Source of the DNA: Culex pipiens pallens
Lineage: Eukaryota; Arthropoda; Insecta; Diptera; Culicidae
Length of the DNA stretch: 64,000 nucleotides
Assembly: GCF_016801865.2 (NCBI RefSeq)
Contig: NC_068937.1
Coordinates: 4,662,191-4,726,190 of the forward strand
Reading direction: 5' to 3'
This document shows, one piece after another, positions 56,801 through 64,000 of this stretch. Below the pieces are notes generated by a model. That model ran no database searches and had not been told where the DNA came from. It saw only the letters and a program-made list of their open reading frames with translations. A program made the translations under genes and the position numbers. Position 1 is the first letter of the stretch. Each line of letters starts with the position of its first letter.

Positions 56801-59800
56801 GGGAACGTGCGGAAGCTGAGATTTGATGGGTTGATAAACTGGTAGTTTGCGAACTGGGTAAAAGTTTCGTAAGTGAGCAGAAGTAGGAAGAATCACGTTG
56901 AAACTTAAAGAGATACTCCGAAGTACTCAAATGTTTGACTTTGATTGATTGTTTGTATTTTAATGAACTATACAAAAGAATTTAAGGCTATCATTTTTTT
57001 TAGTGCGACAATTTGACAATTTTGACAATTATGACAATTTTGACAATTTTGTCAATTTTGACAATTTTGAAAATTTTGTCAATTTTGTCAATTTTGACAA
57101 TTTTGACAATTTTGACAATTTTTACAATTTTTACAATTTTGGCAATTTTGACAATTTTGACAATTTTGACCATTTTTACAATTTTGACAATTTTGTCAAT
57201 TCTAGATTAAATTTTCAAAAGGGTCTATATGCATAGGAAACCCATGAGGGATAGGTTGATTTAAAAATTTAATCTAGAATTTTGTCAATTTTGACCATTT
57301 GACCATTATGACAAGTTTGACAATTTTAAAATTTTGACAATTTTATCAATTTTTACAATTTGACAATTTCGACAATTTTGAAAATTTTGACAATTTTGAC
57401 AATTTTGACAATTTTGTCAATTTTGTCAATTTTGACAATGTTGAAAATTTTGTCAATTTTGACAATTTCGACAATTTCGACAATTTTGAAAATTTTGTCA
57501 ATTTTGACAATTTTGACAATTTTGTCAATTTTGTCAATTTTGACAATGTTGACAATTTTGTCAATTTTGTCAATTTTGACAATTTTGAAAATTTTGACAA
57601 TTTTGACAATTTTGACAATTTTGACAATTTTGACAATTTTGACAATTTTGACAATTTTGACAATTTTGACAATTTTGACAATTTTGACAATTTTGACAAT
57701 TTTGACAATTTTATCAATTTTGAAAATTTTGAAAATTTTGTAAATTTTGACAATTTTGACAATTTTGACAATTTTGACAATTTTGACCGTTTTTACAATT
57801 TTGACCGTTTTTACAATTTTGACAATTTTGTCAATTCTTAAATTTTCAAAAGGGTCTATCTGCATAAGAAACCCATGAGGGATAGGTTGCTTTAAAAATT
57901 TTATCTAGAATTTTGTCAATTTTGACCATGTGACCATTATGATAAGTTTGACAATTTTAAAATTTTAACAATTTTGACATTTTTATCAATTTTGACAATT
58001 TTGGCAATTTTGACATTTTTGACAATTTTTACAATTTTAATTTTTTTAAAAATTTTGTAAATTTTGTAAATTTTTTAAATTTTGTAAATTTTGTAAATTT
58101 TGTAAATTTTGACAATTTTGACAACTTTGACAACTTTGACAGTTTGACAATTTTGACAGTTTTGAAAATTTTTACAGTTTTGACAGTTTTGACAATTTTG
58201 TCAATTTTGACAATTTTGACAGTTTTGAAAATTTTGACAATTTTGACAATTGGGTCCTAAAATGAAGCTTAGATTGCTGATATTATTGTTTACAGCGATA
58301 AAGCTTATTTTTCTGAGTACAATGACCCTTTGTACGACCACAAAGAGTTTAAAATGGATTTTTAAATCAATTTTGAAAAATTAACCTCGCGGTCCTTCTT
58401 GACAGAAAAGCTCCTACTTGACAGTTCGTTCCAAGGGAACCATAGTTAATCCATCGAAAAAATGTTGTCTTGTCAAAAAAAAAATTTGCATTTAAATGAA
58501 AAAAAGTGGTCAGAAATGGTTTTTAATCGTGTTTTTTTACGTTGTACATAAAAATTTACATAGGGCTTTAGTACCCAATTTTGACAATTTTGACAATTTT
58601 GACAATTTTGACAATTTTGACAATTTTGTCAATTTTGACAATTTTGATAGTTTTGACAATTTTGACAATTTTGACAATTTTTATGTACCATCAAAAAAAT
58701 ATTTTTGTAAGAAAAAAAAGTTTTTGCGGTGCTGAACATTGTAATTTCATTTAAGTTCTAAATATTTTTGAGCGAGCTCAAACAAGCTAAATTCGATTAC
58801 TAATGCAGAAAAGTGGCATTGTAGCTTGTTTTTAGTTGATTAGTCTTCTATTTCAATTGATATTTTCAAGTTTAATAATTTTTTTTGCCCCCTCATTTTT
58901 CAAACAAATTTTGAAGGGGGGGGGGCATATTTTTTTAAATATTTGCAACGGCCTTATGATTTTTTTCAGAACTGGAATTTTAGAATGTTACAATTGAACA
59001 ATTTTACCATTTTCTAGTATTGTATATTTTAAAATTTCTTGAAATTTAAAATTTTAAAAACTTTTAGTTCTAGTTTGTAAGAATTTTGAATAAAAAAATA
59101 ATTGAGGAATTAAACAAATGAGAGTCTTGCGGAATTGTGATATTTTATAATAAATAGATCTTTAGAGTTTTAGAAATTTGAATTTTAGACTTTTGGAATT
59201 CTAGAATCCAGAATTTGAGATTTTTAAAATCAAGCAATTAGGAAATAGTAGAATTTTAATTTAACGAAATTTATAATTAAAATTTTAAGGAAGGTTCATT
59301 TTTTTTTTTAATCTGTGTGGAAATTTTATTACGAGTGGGTGGGATGAAGATTGGGTCTTGAAATCCATATTTTGCGTTACGTAATAAAAGAACGCTCCCC
59401 TAGCAGCTGGTTAAATTCCTCCCGAAGAACAGCAACACAAATAATCGACTTGATTGAAAGATAAATCTTGTTGAATTTAGGCTCAACCATTCAGTCAGAA
59501 CTACAAAAAGCCTAAAAATTAGTCTTTAACAACTAATCCCAGTTTTCCGTGTCGAGCAAAATGAAAAACTGTCAAATCGCACACAGAACTAAAAATATCT
59601 ATTTTTATGTAAATTTAACTCAAATTTCGGTTTCTTTTCAGACCTCCTCCCGTTCACGGAGCTGGCCAGCGTCGTCGGGACGACCTTCCCGATCTTCCTG
59701 TTCATCGGCTTTCTCTTCCTGCCGGAATCGGCCCGCTACCTGTGCGGAACGCAGCAGGTGAACCGCGCCCGCAGCGTCCTCAAGCGGACGCACGTGGCGA

Positions 59801-60576
59801 ACGACGCGCTGGCCGCGCAGATCATGGAGAACAGCCTGGCCCAGTGGCAGCAGCCGGCGGTGGTCGGCTGTAAGCTGGTCAGCGGACTGCGGAAGGCGCA
59901 GAACCCGCGGCTAGTGGCGCCGGTGCTGATGCTGGTCGTGTTCCAGCAGTTTGTCGGGGGTCTGCCGATGATGTTTTATTTGAGTCGGATTTTCACGCTG
60001 ACCGATGGGCAGTACACGCCGGAGTGGACCGCGATCTACGTGGCGGCCATCTTTGCTGCGGCGATTCCGGCTTGGAGGTTGGTGAACTTGAAGATTGGAG
60101 ACTACAAGCTGCTGGTTTGGAGTGGGCTGGTCATGGCGGGGTCCATGGCGGTTCTTGGATGGCACTGTCACCGGCAGGCCATTGAAGGTCACTCGGATGA
60201 GTATGGGCACGTGCCGCTGGTCTGCTACGGGTTGTACATCTTCCTGTACGCTATTGGGTTCCAGCGACTTCCGTGGAAGTGGTTGGACGATGGAGTCGAG
60301 GATGAACGTGCCTTCCCCGTCCGCACCGTGGCCACCTGCATCAGTTGGACCTCACTCTACCTCTGCGTCCGGATTCTGCCCTTCCTGATTGGCCTAATTG
60401 GCGTCGGGTGGGTCTTCTGGAACATTACAATCGTGCTTGTTTTTGCCGTCCTGTTTGTCCTGCTGACCGTGCCCAACCTAGATCAAAGCGACATCCAGAG
60501 CAAAACCCTGGCCAACTGCAGCAGCTCCAGCTCCTCCGTGTCCAACATGCAAATCGTCATGGAGGACGTGGTGTAG
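44662..60576 (+). CDS. SLC2/sugar-transporter-like MFS protein, four exons, complete
   Basis: Exons 44662-44803, 52208-52487, 52592-52767 and 59642-60576 join to 1533 nt, 510 residues plus TAG; all three junctions have GT/AG borders and matching phases. TM1 is at about 41-62 (YTVVASLGYVSVGTMVAW). The segment GRILAGIGAGITVTLVPPYV followed by DEFGS is the TM4 signature of sugar porters. LPESARYL (226-233) is the PESPRYL loop, and QQFVGGLPMMFY (301-312) corresponds to QQ-GIN--FYY in TM7. The C-terminal tail is Ser-rich. This suits facilitative hexose or trehalose transporter relatives (Tret1-like) in the plasma membrane. Several sugar-binding and gating residues differ: GRR of loop 2-3 is replaced (YRVGTKLF), PESPR is PESAR, GINA is GGLP. 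The substrate is therefore unknown and could differ from sugar. Exons are much richer in GC than introns. Confidence 0.85.
45241..45350. mobile_element. 110-bp hairpin MITE with TA flanks
   Basis: Ends CACCCTAACCAAAAATCATG and the reverse. TA at 45239-45240 and 45351-45352. Inside transporter intron 1. The CAC(T/C)C start resembles the other small TA-targeting MITEs here. Confidence 0.82.
45370..45445. mobile_element. Fragment of an AGGCTTTCTAG-family MITE
   Basis: About 75 bp of the internal part (ACGAACTTCTCGTCACAGTG) without either end. Confidence 0.7.
45474..45789. mobile_element. AATT-flanked MITE family, reverse copy
   Basis: Ends GGGTACTAAAG and TTTTAGGACCC; AATT at 45470-45473 and 45790-45793. 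It shares its right AATT with a second copy that begins at 45794. Confidence 0.85.
45794..46075. mobile_element. AATT-flanked MITE family, adjoining forward copy, right end lost
   Basis: Starts GGGTCCTAAAATTAGG directly after the shared AATT, in opposite orientation to its neighbour. It fades out after the TGGTTTTAATCGTG block. Confidence 0.8.
46185..46825. mobile_element. Inverted-repeat element in transporter intron 1
   Basis: Left and right parts are inverted relatives (for example TTTTGAGCCAAATCGGTTAAGG at 46240-46261 and the opposite near 46705-46735; AAGATTCCTCCTGG against CCTGGAGGTTCCTT). The ends are not sharp. A phrase about TTGTCGAAGACCGC resembles the foldback families. Confidence 0.55.
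46972..47222. mobile_element. AATT-family MITE, reverse, truncated
   Basis: Recognised by TTTACAGCGGTAAAAAACAT, the CGATGGATCAACTATGGTCC block and the CAATTGATTTAAAAATCC block; the right terminus is missing. Confidence 0.65.
47436..47760. mobile_element. AATT-flanked MITE family, forward copy
   Basis: Complete 325-bp copy with ends GGGTCCTAAAATG and TTTAGTACCC; AATT at 47432-47435 and 47761-47764. Confidence 0.87.
47765..48945. repeat. Cluster of MITE-like palindromic repeats
   Basis: Contains a TGAGTAGGTTCGGT-type inverted repeat (near 47780-48060; relatives at 54945-55130 and 62325-62510). A second set is built from alternating TTTACTGAA / TTCAGTAAA words (48090-48310 and 48760-48860). 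No coding capacity. Confidence 0.6.
48953..50752. mobile_element. AATT-family MITE split by a piggyBac-like insertion
   Basis: The left part (to about 49135) and right part (50667-50752, ending TTTTAGGACCC then AATT) are the two pieces of one reverse MITE copy. The piece between is the TTAA-flanked element at 49136-50666. The left terminus of the host is worn. Confidence 0.75.
49136..50666. mobile_element. Non-autonomous piggyBac-like element
   Basis: Starts CCCTCTACTGCCCA and ends GGTTGTAGAGGG, flanked by TTAA on both sides (49132-49135, 50667-50670). TTAA targeting and a CCC start are piggyBac hallmarks. Sister copies of the host MITE carry TTTTAAAT at this position. 1531 bp; no transposase. 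A diverged inverted relative lies at 13.7-14.66 kb. Confidence 0.8.
51237..52207. other. End of transporter intron 1 with an unassigned open frame
   Basis: A MITE fragment (TTAGAAAGCC) at 51252-51261, then moderately GC-rich unique DNA. A plus-strand frame 51441-52064 stays open for 207 codons but shows no motif, no membrane segment and no domain. It is described as a finding. The acceptor of exon 2 lies in the recurrent phrase TTTTGACAG. Confidence 0.4.
52208..52487 (+). CDS. Transporter exon 2
   Basis: Encodes residues 48-140: the rest of TM1, an extracellular loop, TM2 (AATPALAAAVTSVVTYKLFY) and TM3 (LSAATLMIGANFLLTF). Donor GTAAGA splits Gly141. Confidence 0.85.
52592..52767 (+). CDS. 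Transporter exon 3
   Basis: After a 104-bp intron ending GTGCGCAG. Encodes residues 141-199: the sugar-porter signature region GRILAGIGAGITVTLVPPYV and TM5 (LYVQFALGILVQLMS). Donor GTAAGG; the next intron is 6.9 kb. Confidence 0.86.
52768..54259. other. Start of transporter intron 3
   Basis: AT-rich, with phrases AAAGTGACAGTTCTCGA repeated with variation at about 52801-52818, 53022-53035, 53127-53140 and 53752-53762. This suggests a decayed tandem duplication of about 100-200 bp units. No gene. Confidence 0.5.
54260..54534. mobile_element. MITE, AGGCTTTCTAG family, reverse copy
   Basis: Complete, 275 bp, TA at 54258-54259 and 54535-54536. It is followed after 18 bp by a forward copy, so the two make a large potential hairpin. 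Confidence 0.87.
54553..54829. mobile_element. MITE, AGGCTTTCTAG family, forward copy
   Basis: Complete, 277 bp, with one mutated end (AGACATTCTAG); TA at 54551-54552 and 54830-54831. Head-to-head with the copy at 54260. Confidence 0.86.
54945..55130. mobile_element. Palindromic MITE (TGAGTAGGTTCGGT type)
   Basis: Two arms around ACTCAGTTTTCG and CCGAACCTACTCA are complementary, with internal TTTGAGTGAATTTCACTC. Relatives at 62325-62510 and near 47230-47420. Confidence 0.7.
55135..56990. other. Unique, GC-richer block within transporter intron 3
   Basis: Unlike the rest of the intron this block is free of obvious repeats and nearly balanced in GC. A minus-strand frame 56239-55646 is open for 197 codons but has no recognisable domain and unusual composition. 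An intronic enhancer, an unrecognised nested gene or old gene material are all possible. Confidence 0.4.
57004..58247. repeat. 9-bp satellite, unit TTTTGACAA, with variants
   Basis: A long array of 9-base units, more variable than the other satellites here (TTTTGTCAA, TTTTGAAAA, TTTTTACAA). Two unique-looking blocks (57197-57330 and 57832-57955) are themselves near copies of each other. Open frames such as SKLSKL or FDNFDN repeats are by-products of a period divisible by three. Confidence 0.93.
58248..58580. mobile_element. AATT-flanked MITE inserted into the 9-bp satellite
   Basis: Core 58252-58576 with ends GGGTCCTAAAATG and TTTAGTACCC. Satellite units lie on both sides. Removing the core and one AATT restores the exact TTTTGACAA period. 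Confidence 0.92.
58581..58682. repeat. 9-bp satellite continued
   Basis: The same TTTTGACAA units resume after the MITE for about 100 bp and stop at TTTTTATGTACC. Confidence 0.92.
58683..59641. other. End of transporter intron 3
   Basis: AT-rich, with a diverged second copy of the kind of text seen at 53960-54180 (GCGGTGCTG, TTGCAACGGCC). A dispersed-repeat fragment at 59290-59400 (GCGTTACGTAATAAAAGAAC) is shared with 7794 and 11076. Acceptor TTTCTTTTCAG ends it. Confidence 0.55.
59642..60576 (+). CDS. Transporter exon 4
   Basis: Encodes residues 200-510: TM6, the PESARYL loop, the large central loop, TM7 to TM12 and a cytoplasmic tail with a run of Ser (SSSSSSVS). TAG at 60574-60576. Its membrane segments include VLMLVVFQQFVGGLPMMFY and ITIVLVFAVLFVLLTV. 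Confidence 0.87.
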
Positions 60577-60850
60577 GACGCTTCCGGCAAACTAAAACGA
60601 GCCACAAGACTGACCTTCGCCATCATCCGTCAGCGCTTTTCAACTCGGAGCGGCTAACGATGCTGATTGGATTATATATTTTTAAGACCATTTGCTTTCT
60701 ACTTAAATTATACTTCACCGAAGGGAGGGACGAACGTAGGATTAAATCGCGACATCTACTGGTACTTTTTAGCATAGTTTAAGTTAGGTTAAAAACATAA
60801 CAATTCGTGCATTTCAAAATACCAAATAAACCAAAACAAATCAAACTCTT
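60577..60850 (+). other. 3' UTR of the transporter, with poly(A) signal
   Basis: AT content rises after the stop. AATAAA at 60825-60830 is followed by A-rich sequence, giving a plausible transcript end near 60845. Confidence 0.65.
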
Positions 60851-61688
60851 GCGTCAAAATTCCTCAACCGAAACCGCCCCAAGTCTGACGTGTCCAAACA
60901 AAGCCGACTGGTAAACAACAACAAACGGCGTGACGGCTGCCGCCGTCGGCGGCCCCTCTTTAACTGCGCCGGATGACGCCCCAAAACAAAAACAAATGCA
61001 ATCACGTGAACGGCCCACCGCTTCCTGCTCACTGATAACACCCGAGCTAGAACAAAACTCCAAACAAATCGAATCTCCTTACATGATGAAATCAAAGCAA
61101 ACTTTTACTGTTCTAGCCTAACCGTGCACGTGTCCCGAACGAGTTGTCAAACGCTCTGACAGCCTTCAAAATTGCACGCTAATGCACGGCGAACGAATCT
61201 AAATTTAGCGTTAAACTCCCCCCTCCCCAACAGAGGAAATCCCAACGCTCTCCCTCTGATTGACTGACTAAATAACCAACTGAAGTCGTCGAGCGGCTGA
61301 GTGGTGGTATCTTGTCCAAGGCCACCCGGAAACAATTACACGGCGCTACTGAAAAGGGAGGGGGATGAAAGGATAAAACCAGGGTGGCCGGAAATGCTTT
61401 CCCCCCTTCTTTTATCCCTCTCTGTAACTGTATCCCGTAAATCTCTCGCCTTCATCTGTCGGTCCTGCTTCCTTTTTCCCCTTCTCGGAATTTCATAGAA
61501 CTGTCTTCGTTTACGGTACAGCATCGTTGCATGCAGTTGGAGTTGGTTTTGCGAATGTTTAGAGGGGAACGGGTAAGGAACGGTGGGTTATTTTTACCTT
61601 AAAAAAAAACTAATAAAAGTTGGGAAGATCTCTTAAATAGCCTTTGACAATTTCAATTACTTGGGTTTAACAAACGAAATTGCCAATA
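60851..61688. other. Downstream unique, GC-richer DNA
   Basis: Balanced composition to about 61560, with short frames on both strands, none recognisable. It may be the flank of the next gene outside the window. Confidence 0.4.
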
Positions 61689-61963
61689 AGGCTTTCTTGG
61701 CCCAGTGAAAAACATATAATTTAACCCAAAAATGACAAACTTCTCGTCACAGTGTTCTGATGCAAACAATGATCGAGCTCGAGCTGTCACAGCCCTGCGA
61801 AATAGGTTGGCTGACATATCGTTCGGTTAGTAAAAAAATAGCTAGAAGTCGCATGACAAAAAAACCTTTGCAAGAAAGAGATAGCAAATCTGAAACAAAC
61901 AAACCCGCAGCTGTCATGTAAACGTACTTTGAATGTGTGGGTAAATTTCTGACTAGAAAGCCT
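61689..61963. mobile_element. MITE, AGGCTTTCTAG family
   Basis: Nearly complete copy, TA at 61687-61688; the right end is slightly altered (CTAGAAAGCCTTTA). Confidence 0.82.
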
Positions 61964-62324
61964 TTACAAAAAAAAAATGTAATATTCATCATCATCAGGA
62001 AATGATGACATATTTTTTTGTCAAAAAAAGATTAATTTCACCTCAGAAAATGATGAATTTTCATCAGTTTTTATTGAATATTAATCAGGTTCACATTTTA
62101 ACATTTTTATAAAGTAAAATTAAACAAAAAGAGGCATTATTCAGCCAACCAAATTTTCAACATTCCAAAATTCAACTTTTTTCTAATATTTGAAGTTGTA
62201 TTGAACTCAATTTAGGATAATCTTAATTTCTACATAACTGCACACACATTAAGCACAGCAAAAAGTGAGATCACGCTTATCCAGAATAACTTAGAATTGA
62301 CTAATTTTCAATATGAAGTCACAA

Positions 62325-62510
62325 AACCGTCGTCAATACCGAACCTGACTCAGAAATGAGTAAATGGGGCTTCTGTCAGATTTGAGTGAATCTCACTCAA
62401 AATTCAAGGAAAACTAAGTAATATTCACCAAAATTTGAGTGAATTTCACCCTAATCTGACAGTTGCCCCATCTACTCATTTCTGAGTAGGTTTGGTTTTT
62501 ACGAAAACTG
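62325..62510. mobile_element. Palindromic MITE (TGAGTAGGTTCGGT type)
   Basis: Arms with ACCGAACCTGACTCAGAAATG and TTTCTGAGTAGGTTTGGT, internal TTTGAGTGAATCTCACTC. Sister of the copy at 54945. Confidence 0.7.
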
Positions 62511-64000
62511 AGAGATTTTGAATGGGGGTTGCTTATAAAAGCTTTTTGAGTGACATTAGGTTCAGAGAAAAAATAAGTTGAGCACAGAAAAAATAAGTTA
62601 CACATTTTTTTTTTGACACAAAATCTGTCTCCATTTCCAGATGAATATTACCATCATTTTTTTCTCTGTTTGGGGGTAGGAAAGGACCATTCATATTTTG
62701 ACAAATTTTGACAAAGTCGGTTTGCTTATGTTGATGAAAAAAATGATTTAAGTTTTAAATAAAAAATTACCTATTTATTCAAATCACTTTCTCAACCAAA
62801 ATTTTTTTCTGTGAAAAATAATAGTATTTTTATTAAAACAATTCTAGATTTGTTTTAGAATCTTAGAATTAAGATGACCAAAAATGCCATTTTCAACTGA
62901 ATTCGTAGGGCAGTATCTTCAAATATTATTAAATTTTTACTTCAAGATTATTTTTAACTTGAAAAAGGTGCTTTTTTTGCAAAAAGATATAAAGGTTTTA
63001 AAAAATCAATTTTTGACAGTAATTTGCAAAAGCTATGAGAAAAAAATAAACCAATCCTGGATGTTTTTGGCACATTTTGAAGTGCTTCAAAAGACCTTTC
63101 AAATCCAACTAAGTAAGCTGGAATTGAAGAAATTTTACGCAAATGCGAGCAATGTTAAGATAACTCGCACTTAACATGTACCAACTAGGAAAAATGAGGC
63201 AAATGGATATATCAAGAGATTTTTTTAAAAGGTCCTACATCAAAATTATTAAGCTTTGCTTTTTGGGTGTTTTTGAAACCGCCTTGAGTGAAGGGTATTC
63301 AAAAACACCTAAAAAGCAAAAAATTTAAATTTTGTTCATAGGACCTAGCGGGGAAAAAATTCCGGGAAATCGAAAATTTTTGGACCTCTCGATTCCCGGG
63401 AAATTCGGTCGGGACTCCCGGGAAATTTTTAACTTATAAATATCAAAGCAAAATTATATAAACAAGTCAGAAAAATATTTTAAAAATTCTTAATTGTTTT
63501 TAACATTGAATGTTCAATGTTCGATGTTCAATTTCGAATAAACCAATATGGTTCCCCAATCTCCATATTCAGAAAGTGTAAATTTTAACTTGTCAAAAAT
63601 TTCAAAAACTTTAGATAAGAGAAGGCCAAACAAAATTTGGACCCCAAAATTTAACTTGAAAATATTTGGTAGTTTCACTCCAGAAATGAAATCGATCGTT
63701 TTATTTTCAAATATTTTTTTATTTCTTAGAGTGAAAAGATATTTCAAATTAAGTTCCATTCCCATATCTTCTCTTTCTTCATAATTTAGTTTTTTTTGTG
63801 AACGTATGGATTTTTCTGATAACTGTAAATATTACTTCAATAAATATTTACAGTTGACCATAAAAATTACAAAAAAAAAAACAGTTTAAGTTGTTGGTAT
63901 GAGTTGTTATTTATCATTTTGCAAAATTCCCGATACTGGGAAATTATATATTAGCTATATTAGTTTTTTTTACAAAAATGTAATAACAATTTTGTGCATT
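62511..64000. other. AT-rich non-coding DNA to the window end
   Basis: Includes a fragment of the 42050 element family near 62995-63100 (AGTAATTTGCAAAAGCTATG) and the hairpin sister at 63220-63345. No gene is recognised. Confidence 0.55.

Noticed and set aside
57003..58735. Long open frames with FDN, ILT, SKL or KIV repeats on both strands
   Set aside because: They are forced by a satellite period of 9, which is divisible by three. No start, splice or domain evidence.

Overview
The window looks like a piece of a mosquito nuclear genome, most likely a culicine such as Culex. The reasons are GC-rich, intron-split exons in very AT-rich surroundings, dense short palindromic transposons (MITEs), a tRNA-derived SINE with target duplications, several 8-9 bp satellites, and protein matches to insect families. 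There is no bacterial-style gene organisation. No reverse transcriptase, transposase or viral gene is visible. Species and family names rest on recognition alone, since no search was run.

Three genes can be supported. (1) On the minus strand, 10561 to 6843, seven exons join in frame into a complete 375-residue secreted fibrinogen-related protein (FREP): signal peptide, coiled-coil stalk, C-terminal fibrinogen domain. (2) On the plus strand, 20562-21532 is the last coding exon of an aminergic GPCR that looks like the alpha1-type octopamine receptor OAMB. It holds the end of the third cytoplasmic loop, TM6, TM7 and the tail. Its TGA stop is followed at once by 99 further in-frame sense codons. 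(3) On the plus strand, four exons (44662-44803, 52208-52487, 52592-52767, 59642-60576) join without a frame break into a 510-residue SLC2/sugar-transporter-like MFS protein, with introns of 7.4, 0.1 and 6.9 kb. A weaker candidate is a small minus-strand two-exon gene (36554 to 34001) for a protein with one membrane segment.

Layout. 1-531: 9-bp satellite. 3.1-6.8 kb: two long foldback elements. 6.8-10.6 kb: the FREP gene, with a MITE and an element carrying 164-bp tandem repeats in intron 4. 10.8-17 kb: MITEs and unassigned DNA. 17.25-18.46 kb: 8-bp satellite. 18.5-20.2 kb: nested MITEs. 20.6-21.8 kb: receptor exon. 22.3-25.5 kb: two pogo-like elements, one carrying a foldback. 27-31 kb: three large inverted-repeat elements and a SINE. 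34.9-35.46 kb: another 8-bp satellite inside the candidate gene's intron. 38.6-43.6 kb: further foldbacks. 44.7-60.8 kb: the transporter gene, whose two long introns are packed with nested MITEs and a 9-bp satellite. 60.8-64 kb: downstream flank with MITEs.

The genes do not form a pathway: one encodes a secreted recognition-type lectin, one an amine receptor, one a membrane transporter. Most of the unusual content is transposon biology. There are many intact target duplications, insertions inside palindromes whose other arm preserves the empty site, and an AATT-flanked MITE family whose insertion into a satellite reveals its target duplication. The most interesting gene-level observation is the possible stop-codon readthrough of the octopamine receptor.
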